Source: Chloroflexota bacterium (lineage in GTDB: Bacteria; Chloroflexota; Dehalococcoidia; JACPPY01). From it: a DNA stretch of 35,658 bases. Under the pieces are notes generated by a model. That model made no database searches. It had not been told where the DNA came from and worked only from the letters and a program-made list of their open reading frames with translations. The stretch is from positions 1 to 35,658 of the forward strand of contig JACPPY010000092.1 of the NCBI GenBank assembly GCA_016190755.1, in the 5' to 3' direction. Position numbers and translations under genes: made by a program. Of the stretch, positions 1 through 6,743 are shown piece after piece; position 1 is the stretch's first letter; every line of letters starts with the position of its first letter.

Positions 1-271
1 CACATCTGTAGGGTAAGGTTTTCTCGGTGTCATACATTAGTCTATCAATACCTTGCCCTTAGTTCATAACAAGCTCTAGAGAACCTTCAGTCCGCGTAGC
101 TTGGGGGGTCCAACAGCATCTTCCACCTGAAAGAATCTCAAGAAAAATCCTTTGTGTCTCCAACCGCGAAACTTCGGTTATCAGCGTGTGACAGGATTTG
201 TCTGCTGAAGTAACGGGCGGTCCGGGCCAAGAACACGGAGGGAAAGCAGCAAGATGCTTCCATGAGGCGCC
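1..271. other. Non-coding left edge
   Basis: This stretch lies downstream of the stop codon of the DUF1786 gene. I see no reading frame with recognisable protein character on either strand, no tRNA-like fold and no strong hairpin followed by a T-run. It is probably intergenic, but a gene that begins beyond the left edge cannot be judged. Confidence 0.4.
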
Positions 272-1378
272 TTAGCACTCACCGGCTTCTTCTGTCCTGG
301 AGAGTGCGTGCTGAATCTCGTCACGCCAGTCGTCCATGCGTAAGGCGCAGGCCTTAACGAGACCGAAGCAGCCGGTAATCATCATATCCCCGTGTGGTAC
401 CGCAAAATATGGTTTGAGCACTGAGCTAGAAAGCTTATGACGTTGTGGCCCGACCACGGTCAAAAAGTGCTTGCGACGGTCATGCCCCAGGACCACTGCA
501 CCGTGACCTCTGCTCTCGAAAACCTCTTTGTTGGTCAGTTTGCCAGAGGTCAACTTGACTACCAGCGATTCTATCTCGTGTCCGCTCAGAGCATGCGTAT
601 GGTGTTCGAACATGCCCTGTATGTCATCTCTGTGCAGGTGAAAGGCAATGACATGAGAGTTACCGGCATTCAACACAACTTTGTCTACATGGCTTCTGAC
701 TACCGGATCCTCCTGTGCGCCAAGCACCGCAGCGCCTCCGGTATCCATGAGCAGTGTCCGCCAATCGGGGCCGACGGTCTTGAGTACTGCTTTCATTCTC
801 GTCAAATAGTGGGGCACTTCGCTGGAAAGGTAGACGAAAGAGGAAAGCCTGTTGCGTGACTCCAGTGTCTGCTGCATATGCTGGAAGCGGAACAGACGGT
901 CGCTCATATGCGGGGGCGCCTCGCCATGGTCCAGCACAGCTACGGCGAGCACGTCGAACTTGAAGCTAACGCCGAGGGTTTCCAGTGCCTGCCTGATTGC
1001 AGGGAGATCTACGTCCTTCATCTCGTAGGCCTCAACCCCCTGAAGACGCCTTGCTTCATCCTCAGAAACGATAATGGCGCCCATTCTCCTCATCTCGTCC
1101 AAATCGTCATCGAACGTCTTTGCAGCCTCAGGGGTAGCATATGCCTGGGCTCCTGACTGTAGATGACGCCTCAGCGCTCCCTTGGCCGGCCCGCCGCCCA
1201 TCGTCACTCCAGTGAACAACAAAGCCTGACGTCGGGCAGTGGCGTTCTGAATCCTTTCGCGCAGAATAGCCGTAGGAGAAGGCATGACCATCTTGGGACA
1301 GTTAGTAACTACGATGGAGCTATCGAAAGCAAGAATATCCTGGGTTCCGGTGCCGATGTCCAAGGCAAGGATGCGCAT
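272..1378 (-). CDS. DUF1786 family protein (ASKHA-like fold)
   Basis: This 368-residue protein resembles the DUF1786 family, which databases often label a putative pyruvate formate-lyase activating enzyme although no radical-SAM CxxxCxxC motif is present here. The N-terminus reads MRILALDIGTGTQD, a glycine-rich phosphate-loop-like start. Further segments LLMDTGGAAVLGAQ (around residue 210) and VVLNAGNSHVIAFHL (around residue 235) look like the second phosphate and adenosine motifs of the actin/hexokinase/Hsp70 (ASKHA) fold. An ATP-binding role is therefore inferred; the substrate is unknown. The length fits the family. The ATG at 1378 directly precedes the conserved motif, so I keep that start although no strong ribosome site is visible. 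The gene lies downstream of the ferredoxin in the same direction, separated by a candidate terminator, so it is probably transcribed independently. Confidence 0.85.
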   Translation of the reverse strand: MRILALDIGTGTQDILAFDSSIVVTNCPKMVMPSPTAILRERIQNATARRQALLFTGVTMGGGPAKGALRRHLQSGAQAYATPEAAKTFDDDLDEMRRMGAIIVSEDEARRLQGVEAYEMKDVDLPAIRQALETLGVSFKFDVLAVAVLDHGEAPPHMSDRLFRFQHMQQTLESRNRLSSFVYLSSEVPHYLTRMKAVLKTVGPDWRTLLMDTGGAAVLGAQEDPVVRSHVDKVVLNAGNSHVIAFHLHRDDIQGMFEHHTHALSGHEIESLVVKLTSGKLTNKEVFESRGHGAVVLGHDRRKHFLTVVGPQRHKLSSSVLKPYFAVPHGDMMITGCFGLVKACALRMDDWRDEIQHALSRTEEAGEC

Positions 1379-1453
1379 GCAGTGTTCTTTCCCAATTCAA
1401 ACGTTACCGCACGGAACGAAGCAGAAGCAAGGAGACATTGCTGAAGATTCAAA

Positions 1454-1503
1454 AGCACCAAATACGCGGCAGGAAGCGAATTCCACGCTACGTATTTGGT
1501 GCT
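1454..1503 (-). terminator. Candidate terminator after ferredoxin
   Basis: A perfect 13-bp inverted repeat (1454-1466 AGCACCAAATACG; 1491-1503 CGTATTTGGTGCT) encloses a 24-nt loop. It lies 21 bp past the ferredoxin stop. Read on the minus strand, the second arm runs into TTTT. The loop is longer than usual for an intrinsic terminator, so it could instead be a processing or regulatory hairpin between ferredoxin and the DUF1786 gene. Confidence 0.55.
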
Positions 1504-1523
1504 GGCCTTCTAGTTTAGCCTGG

Positions 1524-1796
1524 CTAGTACGTTCCGGAGGCAGGTTCTTTCCCAGGATTCGCCTTGCGCCACTTTGCGAGAAGCTGTTCTTTAGTTTCCT
1601 TGTGAGCAGGGTCAGGGACGCAGGCGTCCACAGGGCAAACCTCGGAGCATTTGGAACTCTGGTACGAACCAACGCACTCGGCACACTTGTCCGGGTTTAT
1701 CACGTATGTAGAATCACCCTCACTGATACTCTGGTTGGGGCATTCCGGCTCGCACGCGCCACAGCTAATGCACTCTTCAGTAATCTTGTAAGCCAT
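1524..1796 (-). CDS. 2[4Fe-4S] ferredoxin (YfhL/Fdx type)
   Basis: This 90-residue ferredoxin is a soluble low-potential electron carrier. Two cluster motifs are visible: CISCGACEPECP near residue 9, and a second motif CAECVGSYQSSKCSEVCP near residue 40. In the second motif the spacing between the second and third Cys is expanded (CxxC-x7-CxxxCP), which is typical of the YfhL/Allochromatium-type ferredoxins. A Lys/Glu-rich C-terminal tail (residues 63-90) completes the protein. I chose the ATG at 1796 because AGGAGGT (1801-1807) lies 4 nt upstream; an upstream in-frame start at 1835 would add 13 residues with extra cysteines and has no such site. The gene seems monocistronic, with a good promoter and a downstream hairpin. 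The redox partner cannot be told from the neighbours. Confidence 0.93.
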   Translation of the reverse strand: MAYKITEECISCGACEPECPNQSISEGDSTYVINPDKCAECVGSYQSSKCSEVCPVDACVPDPAHKETKEQLLAKWRKANPGKEPASGTY

Positions 1797-1871
1797 TTCA
1801 ACCTCCTGGCAATTATTGCACTTTCGCGCCGCCATTAGGCATCGGAGACGCCAAAGGGGTCACGAAGTTAG

Positions 1872-1900
1872 ATTATAGCACCAACATCGTTGTGTGAAAA
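1872..1900 (-). promoter_or_regulatory. Promoter of the ferredoxin gene
   Basis: On the minus strand, TATAAT (1872-1877) is preceded by TGC, giving an extended -10 element TGCTATAAT. A -35-like TTTTCA lies at 1895-1900 with a 17-bp spacer. The predicted start of transcription is near 1865, leaving a leader of about 70 nt before the ferredoxin ATG. Confidence 0.6.
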
Positions 1901-2004
1901 ATCAGGTCGTAGCTTCTGGCCGTAGCTGCATCGAGAGCGCAAAGCAAACCGCCGCGCAACCTGCTAAAATATCTGCTGATGGGCCATATCTAGTCCAGCT
2001 TCAC

Positions 2005-2089
2005 GGGGGAGTGCCGGAACTGGCAGACGGGCATGACTTAGGATCATGTGCCGAAAGGCGTGGGGGTTCAAATCCCCCCTTCCCCACCA
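2005..2089 (+). tRNA. tRNA-Leu (anticodon TAG)
   Basis: An 85-nt class II tRNA including the encoded CCA (2087-2089). The acceptor stem pairs GGGGGAG (2005-2011) with CTTCCCC (2079-2085), with one G-T wobble. The anticodon stem CATGA/TCATG encloses the loop CTTAGGA, so the anticodon is TAG (2039-2041), reading CTA/CTN leucine codons. The long variable arm TGCCGAAAGGCG and the T arm GGGGG-TTCAAAT-CCCCC are clear. The genes immediately beyond its 3' end are the hicBA and CRISPR-cas remnants, so this tRNA may mark the edge of an integrated segment. Confidence 0.95.
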
Positions 2090-2335
2090 AGGGTTGCAGA
2101 AATTGGCTGATTCTACTTTTGCATTTGTATTTCACATTCTGAGAAAGTGCTTGCTCCAGCCGGGGCGCGAGCACGCTGCCGGACAGGGCTTTTTTCGGGT
2201 CATGAAATGCGGCTTCGTTGGTGTGGAAAGGCGGGTTTTAGTTTGAGTCCACTTGTTGCAGGCCGGACGGGCAGACAGGTTGAGTCGAACTCCCTCGCAA
2301 ACACGCACTTGGTCCTCTTTTTGTCTGGCTGCTGG

Positions 2336-2523
2336 CTAGAACTTCTGAACAAGCCCGACCTGCTTACACAGTTCGTTCGCGTTATTCGATCAAGCGTGCG
2401 GTGACGTTTTATCGGCACCGTCTTATTGCCATTCGTATAGATAGGGTGTTTGCCGCCCTCCCGCAGCAAGTGGAACCCATTGGCTTCCAGATACGCCACC
2501 AAGTCCCGACGCTTTACAGACAA
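2336..2523 (-). pseudogene. hicA: HicA-like mRNA interferase toxin, frameshifted
   Basis: The minus-strand frame starting at TTG 2523 encodes SVKRRDLVAYLEANGFHLL, then the HicA catalytic region REGGKHPIYTNG (conserved His of the double-stranded RNA-binding-like fold) and TVPIKRHRTLDRITR. Near 2371-2379 the frame must shift to continue as ELCKQVGLVQKF followed by TAG at 2336-2338, which is a normal HicA C-terminus. With one base restored the product would be 62 residues, the usual HicA size; as it stands the frame reads on through unrelated sequence. The start is inferred from GAGG 6 nt upstream and from near-contact with the hicB stop (1 nt gap). HicA toxins cleave mRNA at the ribosome. Either this is a real loss-of-function mutation or a single-base sequencing error. 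Confidence 0.75.
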
Positions 2524-2524
2524 T

Positions 2525-2743
2525 CTATGCCTCGACAGGCATCTGCTCCAGCAAACCATCACCAAGGGGGATCTCGCAGCCCTGTTGTTTGTAAGCTGCT
2601 ATCATCTCCCTCAGGGCGTCCCTGAGAATTTCTCTGCATTCCTCTATGCTCTTGCCTTCAGTGACCACTTCAGGCCATTCCACAAGTTGCCCCATGTAAC
2701 CAACGCCTATCTTCGTGTACTTCGCGGTGTAAGTCCTTGCCAT
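2525..2743 (-). CDS. hicB: HicB family antitoxin
   Basis: A 72-residue protein with the partial RNase H-like fold of HicB antitoxins: a YTAKYTKIGVGYMGQLVEWP strand region, then the conserved V-T-E-G-K-S-I-E-E-C turn and the helix EILRDALREMIAAYKQQG. HicB binds and neutralises HicA. The protein is short and lacks a C-terminal DNA-binding domain, as in many HicB proteins. I chose ATG 2743 because GAGG lies 9 nt upstream and the conserved fold starts within a few residues; an in-frame start at 2791 adds 16 unconserved residues. The order hicB-hicA is the reverse of the commoner hicA-hicB. The antitoxin frame is intact although the toxin is broken. Confidence 0.88.
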   Translation of the reverse strand: MARTYTAKYTKIGVGYMGQLVEWPEVVTEGKSIEECREILRDALREMIAAYKQQGCEIPLGDGLLEQMPVEA

Positions 2744-2815
2744 GTGCCATGCCCTCAATTGACCGAATGTTACGCGACTACATGTTATCACATCCGCCTA
2801 GCGCCTGTTCGACAG

Positions 2816-2847
2816 GTTTCAATCCACGCCCCTGCGCGAGGGGCGAC
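2816..2847 (-). CRISPR. Solitary type I-C-like CRISPR repeat
   Basis: A single 32-nt unit that on the minus strand begins GTCGCCCCTCGCGCAGGGGC and ends GTGGATTGAAAC. The imperfect GC-rich palindrome and the ATTGAAAC end are the hallmarks of type I-C (Dvulg) repeats. No second copy is found within 200 bp on either side, so no array or spacers remain. It lies downstream of cas1-cas2 on the same strand, where the leader-proximal repeat of a I-C array is expected; 2848-2989 would be the leader. Confidence 0.75.
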
Positions 2848-2989
2848 AGGTCCATAGGCACGAATTTGCTGATTTCCTCCTTGCCGAGCGAGAGTCCGGA
2901 TCCGTGGCTCCAGCTTCAAACCGTTCTCAGCCAAAGCTCGCCGACCTCGTTCCTCACACCATGAGGACTTCGTGTCCGCGCAACGAACC

Positions 2990-3280
2990 TCAGGCGATAA
3001 GAGGGCCTTCAGGGTCGAAGGTCTTCTTGGCCCCGATGTGTTCCACTCGCCCCCTCCAGTTGGCTCCCAGGAAGTAGAAGCGCAGGCTGTCTTTCTCTTT
3101 CTCGATGGCGTCAATGAGCTTCTGACGCAGTACGGCCCACTGGGCAGGATCCACCAGGCATTCGAATACCGAGTCCTGCACTCGCTGGCCACGATTTTCA
3201 CATATCTTGGCCACGCGTCGCAGCCTTTTCTGGCCTTCAATCTGCTCGGTGCAAACATCATACGTCACCAGAACCATCAT
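2990..3280 (-). CDS. cas2: CRISPR-associated endonuclease Cas2
   Basis: A 96-residue Cas2 with the typical start MMVLVTYDVCT, containing the beta-1 metal-binding Asp, followed by a ferredoxin-like fold: RLRRVAKICENRGQRVQDSV, then FECLVDPAQWAVLRQKLIDA and RFYFLGANW. With Cas1, Cas2 forms the spacer integration complex. The length is that of an intact type I-C Cas2. ATG 3280 is chosen because GGAGG lies 9 nt upstream and the conserved strand begins at once; the in-frame start at 3319 adds 13 unconserved residues. The gene follows the cas1 fragment by 58 nt and precedes the single repeat, the normal order cas1-cas2-array. With Cas1 truncated, the adaptation complex is probably not functional. 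Confidence 0.93.
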   Translation of the reverse strand: MMVLVTYDVCTEQIEGQKRLRRVAKICENRGQRVQDSVFECLVDPAQWAVLRQKLIDAIEKEKDSLRFYFLGANWRGRVEHIGAKKTFDPEGPLIA

Positions 3281-3338
3281 TGCGTCTTTCCTCCCAGCTA
3301 TTCGGTTGTTAATATGCACCCTTCCAGGTCTAGCACAC

Positions 3339-3965
3339 TCACTTCCAGATGAAAGGCGGATATCCGTCGAGGTCGCCTCTCAGATAACGGGCCATAAGCA
3401 GGCTCTGGACGTATGGTAACAGGCCCACGGCTACAGTCTCGCCCAGAAACGGATGCTGGATATCCTCTTGCTTTCGCTTCTGATACGCCACCAACACCTC
3501 TTTGCGCGTGTCGTCGCCCATGAGGACGGCGCCCGTTTCCGTCTTCCGAAAGTCGGCTCCCTTAATCTGCTGCCAGTTGACCAGCGATAGGGCCAGACTG
3601 TCTGCAAAATAAGGACGGAATTCCTCCATCAGGTCCAGCGCCAATCCTGGCCTGCCAGGCCGGTCTCGATGCAGGTATCCCACGGACGGATCGAGTCCAA
3701 CGGTCTCCAGCGCCGAGGCCACATCATGAGCGAGCAAGGTGTACAGGAACGAAAGTAAGGCATTCATGTTGTCGACCGGCGGCCGCCGGTTGCGTTCGTG
3801 GAAGAAGAAGTCTTCTTTCTGGGCTGTGATCAGGTGATCGAAGACCGAGAAGTAGGTCTTGGCAGCATCTCCTTCACATCCACGAACTACGTCCAACGAG
3901 GACTTCGCGTCCAGGTCCTTGTATGGTTGCTTTGACTCAGCCAGCAGCGCTCGGGTAATCCGCCG
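3339..3965 (-). pseudogene. cas1: Cas1, N-terminally truncated (type I-C-like)
   Basis: The open frame of at most 208 codons holds only the C-terminal alpha-helical catalytic domain of Cas1. The metal-ligand regions are present: RGCEGDAAKTYF (first catalytic Glu), GYLHRDRPGRPG (His), and LALDLMEEFRP (acidic residue). Intact I-C Cas1 proteins are about 340 residues; the N-terminal beta domain needed for dimerisation is absent, and an in-frame TGA at 3966-3968 closes the frame upstream. The first usable start is a TTG at 3896 inside the domain. In the three minus-strand frames up to about 4380 I could not find the missing N-terminus, so this looks like a deletion rather than a simple frameshift. 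No cas3, cas4, cas5, cas7 or cas8 is visible. Confidence 0.85.
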
Positions 3966-4423
3966 TCAATGGCCGGTGCTTTCATCCTGCAGATCACTAC
4001 TCTTAACGAATTTGCTCGTATGCATTGATGTCCTATGTCGCTGGCTTTAACCCAAGTACCACCATCCGCGACCACTACCCAGGTGCTCACCGTTAACATA
4101 TCTCGTTCAGGAACATCAAAGGGGTGTAACCATAGGCATCAAGCTGGACGAGGTCCCCAGCAACACTTTGTGGCCCCTCGCCTTAATCCGTCGACTTCTA
4201 TCTTCAGGGCGGTCCTCATGAGATCTATCAGATGTGGTACTATTCAGATTGGCGGTCATGTCTGTCCTTACAGTGCGCCACCGACCTGCTAGGCCTACGA
4301 GGGAAGGGCTGGTAGCCCAACAGTTGTTCGCGTCTCGATAAGCCAGCAGAATGGTAATCGGATTCTGCTGTAAGTAATTACTTGGTTCGCTCCAGTTTCC
4401 GTAATGAACTCAGGAGGTGACAT
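3966..4423. other. Decayed intergenic region between cas1 remnant and cupredoxin
   Basis: No convincing gene is present. On the minus strand a few short open stretches look weakly protein-like, for instance GDLVQLDAYGYTPLMFLNE at about 4109-4165, bounded by stops. They suggest a degraded gene, but I cannot name it. The right end holds a hairpin and a palindrome, listed separately, that belong to the cupredoxin gene. Confidence 0.45.
4344..4383 (+). promoter_or_regulatory. Hairpin and 12-bp palindrome upstream of cupredoxin
   Basis: A perfect 9-bp stem (CAGCAGAAT 4344-4352; ATTCTGCTG 4362-4370) with a 9-nt loop is followed after 1 nt by the perfect palindrome AAGTAATTACTT (4372-4383). Together they sit 40-80 bp before the cupredoxin start. 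The palindrome has the form of a dimeric repressor operator and the stem-loop could be a terminator or attenuator. Function is inferred from position only. Confidence 0.45.
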
Positions 4424-4783
4424 GTGAACAAGCTCGGGCTAATAGCGGCGCTTCTGTTGAACGGTGTCATTCTACTTTTCTGGGGATGTTCCACCTCCGG
4501 CCAAGGCCAAACATCCCAGGATACGACGACGGCAGTGCTCGGCCAGGGCCAGGTCATCATCAAAGAGTTTGCCTTCTCTCCAGCGCAGTTGACCGTGAGG
4601 GTTGGAGATACAGTTACATGGACGAACGGTGACTCAGTGAGCCACACCGCAACGGGGGATGGGTGGAATAGTGGCAATCTGAGCAACGGACAGAAGTACT
4701 CCAAAAGGTTCGACACCACAGGCACGTACGACTATTTATGCCAGATACACCCAGCGATGAAGGGAGGAATTATAGTGCTGTAG
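4424..4783 (+). CDS. Cupredoxin (plastocyanin/amicyanin-like) lipoprotein
   Basis: A 119-residue secreted type 1 copper protein for single-electron transfer at the outer face of the membrane. Residues 5-21 form a hydrophobic signal segment ending LLFWGC, a plausible but atypical lipobox (Trp at -2), with Cys22 as the lipidated residue. A linker (23-40) leads to the cupredoxin barrel, FAFSPAQLTVRVGDTVTWTN. The copper ligands are visible as His74 (SHTA) and the C-terminal loop CQIHPAM with Cys106, His109 and Met112. The GTG start at 4424 is supported by AGGAGG at 4412-4417. The gene stands alone; the downstream selenoprotein gene starts 169 bp later on the same strand. The electron partner is not visible here. 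Confidence 0.92.
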   Translation: MNKLGLIAALLLNGVILLFWGCSTSGQGQTSQDTTTAVLGQGQVIIKEFAFSPAQLTVRVGDTVTWTNGDSVSHTATGDGWNSGNLSNGQKYSKRFDTTGTYDYLCQIHPAMKGGIIVL

Positions 4784-4952
4784 TGACGACTGATTCTGAC
4801 TATGACATCAAGGATAACTGAACTGGCTTGCGTGTACGGGCTGTGAGCGTCCCAGGGTGAGCTTCCCGTTGCTATGCCCTGAGCGGTATGTCATAATGAT
4901 ACAATTGGTGCGTCAGGACCAGTCCAAAATTCCATGCGCGAGGGTGGGTCAA

Positions 4953-6617
4953 ATGAAAGGCAATTACTCCCTTGAAGTCCTTAGCCCATGGGCCGAGGTA
5001 GACCCGATTCCTATGAAAGGCATTTCGCCCCGTCTCAATGGCCTGGAGGGCAAAACACTTGGCCTGCTGGACAACTCGAAGCTGGCGGCAGGTCCAATAC
5101 TAAAAGCCGTGGAAAGCAGGCTCCGGGAAAAGGTGCCTAATTTGAAGTTTAGCTGGCTCAAATACAATTTGCTCGATAATCTTGCTGACGGCAATGATAG
5201 GAAGAGGTTTGAGGAATGGCTCAGCGGCGTGGACGGTGTGGTTGCCGCGGTCGGTGACTGAGGGTCGTGCACCAAGTACCTTGTGTACAACACAATCCTG
5301 ACAGAAGAACGAAATAAACCAGCGGCGGCAGTGGTCAACCAGGACTTTGCGGTCGAAGCTCGCTCAGCGGCCGCCACCAGGGGGATGCCCGGCCTGCGCA
5401 TCTTGGCGGCGATGGCTCCACTCGATTGTGTCTACGAAGAACAAATTGAAAAGGGGATTCCAATAGAAGCGGTCATTGCCGCTTTGACCCGCCCACTGAA
5501 TGCTGAAGAGAAATCGCCGGAATCAAAGGCGACAGAGAAGCCTTCAAGGGTAGCCTTTGAGGGCAACATCGTGGAAGTAAACCGCTTTTTCTACCAGCAG
5601 GGATGGACAGACGGCCTGCCCGTAATGCCCCCCACCGAAGACGCCGTTCGGGAGATGCTAACCGGCACGGGCTTGCCCCCTGACCACGTGGTTGGCAAGC
5701 TGCCAACCCGGCAGGGAAAGGCGACGGTAGAGAAGATCGCCATCAATGCAGTCATGGCCGGAGCTTTGCCTACCTATATGCCGATCCTGATTGCCGGCGT
5801 CGAAGCCCTGCTGGAGCCAAAATCGTCCTTCAGCGCATTCCAGGTGAGCACTGGTTCGTGGTCTCCTTTCTGGATCATAAATGGCCCGGTACGTATTGAC
5901 CTTAACATCAACAGTAGTTCTGGGGCTTTGAGCCCGGGAGACATGGCTAACGCCGCCATCGGACGCGCCATGCAGCTGATTATCAAGAATATCGGCGGAG
6001 CTCGAAAGGGAATCGAAGACATGGGGACTCTGGGCAACCCGGGCAAATACACCATGGTTATCGCCGAGAATGAGGAGAAAAACCCTTGGGAGCCGCTCCA
6101 CATGGAGCAGGGATTTGATCGGGAAGACAGCACGGTTACGGTCTATTTCCCCAACTGTTTCTCACAGCTCGTGCTCTACAATACGGATGAGAAGGGAATA
6201 TTGAGCACCTTGATTCATAATCTTCTCCCCGTCCGTATTGGACTACTGGGACTGCTGCTGCCACCGGCACATGCTAAAACCCTGGCGGACAAGGGATGGA
6301 CGAAGAGGCGGCTCAGCGAGTTTATCTCGGAATACGCCCGCGTTCCGGCCTATCACCATCCTCGGTACTGGCGGGCTTTTGAGGGACTGCCGGTGGAGAT
6401 TCCGCAGCCATTGAGCCCTATGGACTCGGTGCCAATAATACCTGACCCTGGTTGGATAAGAATAATCGTGGTTGGCGGCGTGGGTAGCTTGCTGGGAGTG
6501 GCCGCCGGAGGAAACATTGGTGGCGCCGATTGGGTAACCAGGAAGGCGATCCTGCCGACTGGCTGGCGACAGTTGGTAGAAAAATACAAAGGCGTCGTGC
6601 CCAGAAGTACTGCTTAG
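4953..6617 (+). CDS. UGSC-family selenoprotein fused to a second large domain
   Basis: This 554-residue product needs recoding of an in-frame TGA (5259-5261) as selenocysteine at residue 103. The surrounding residues read GVVAAVGD-U-GSC-TKYLVYNT, the signature U-G-S-C of the UGSC (seleno)protein family. Protein-like sequence continues past the TGA with no fresh ribosome site; the first later start, GTG 5283, lies inside the same conserved strand. Domain 1 (1 to about 182) begins LEVLSPWAEVDPIP and contains LEGKTLGLLDNSK. After a charged linker (183-200), domain 2 (201-554) contains FFYQQGWTDGLPVMPPTED and a Gly-rich C-terminus GGVGSLLGVAAGGNIGG. I recall domain 2-like proteins mostly as separate genes next to UGSC genes, so this is probably a fusion. 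ATG 4953 is chosen because family members start just before this motif; GAGGG lies 8 nt upstream. In-frame GTG 4857 is an alternative. A thiol/selenol redox role is inferred; the substrate is unknown. Confidence 0.85.
5262..5290 (+). promoter_or_regulatory. Candidate bacterial SECIS stem-loop
   Basis: Starting 5 nt after the TGA, GTGCAC (5267-5272) can pair with GTGTAC (5283-5288), with one G-U, around the 10-nt loop CAAGTACCTT, which contains a GU. Bacterial SelB elements lie just downstream of UGA within the coding sequence and carry a G-U in a small apical loop, so the position is right, although the distance to the loop is somewhat short. An alternative fold pairs CAAG with CTTG around TAC. 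Not verified by folding. Confidence 0.45.
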
Positions 6618-6743
6618 CCTTGCTTGGCGGAACCAGCGTCCCAGCCCCACATTCTTTTGCCTCAGCGGTGGCCTTTTGGGAAAACACTATTGCTGCCAGA
6701 ATCAAAGCATGCAACAGCCGACCACTTGTCTACGGGGACGCAG

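Noticed and set aside
1284-1838. A 184-codon plus-strand frame over the ferredoxin
   Set aside because: It runs antisense through the ferredoxin coding sequence, its promoter-proximal part and the terminator, with no protein-family character.
2450-2857. Plus-strand frame ending in SIHAPARGATG
   Set aside because: This is the classic spurious translation of a type I-C repeat on the opposite strand; it also runs antisense through hicB.
2788-3261. Minus-strand frame of 157 codons across the CRISPR repeat
   Set aside because: Its end translates the repeat (APRAGAWIET, a known artefact of I-C repeats) and the rest overlaps cas2 in another frame.
4035-4292. An 85-codon plus-strand frame upstream of the cupredoxin
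   Set aside because: No ribosome site, low-complexity character, and it lies in a region that looks decayed on both strands.
5283-6617. A separate gene starting at GTG 5283, with a short 134-residue gene ending at the TGA before it
   Set aside because: The GTG has no ribosome site, lies inside the conserved UGSC strand, and the four residues around the TGA are the family signature. One recoded gene explains the data better than two.
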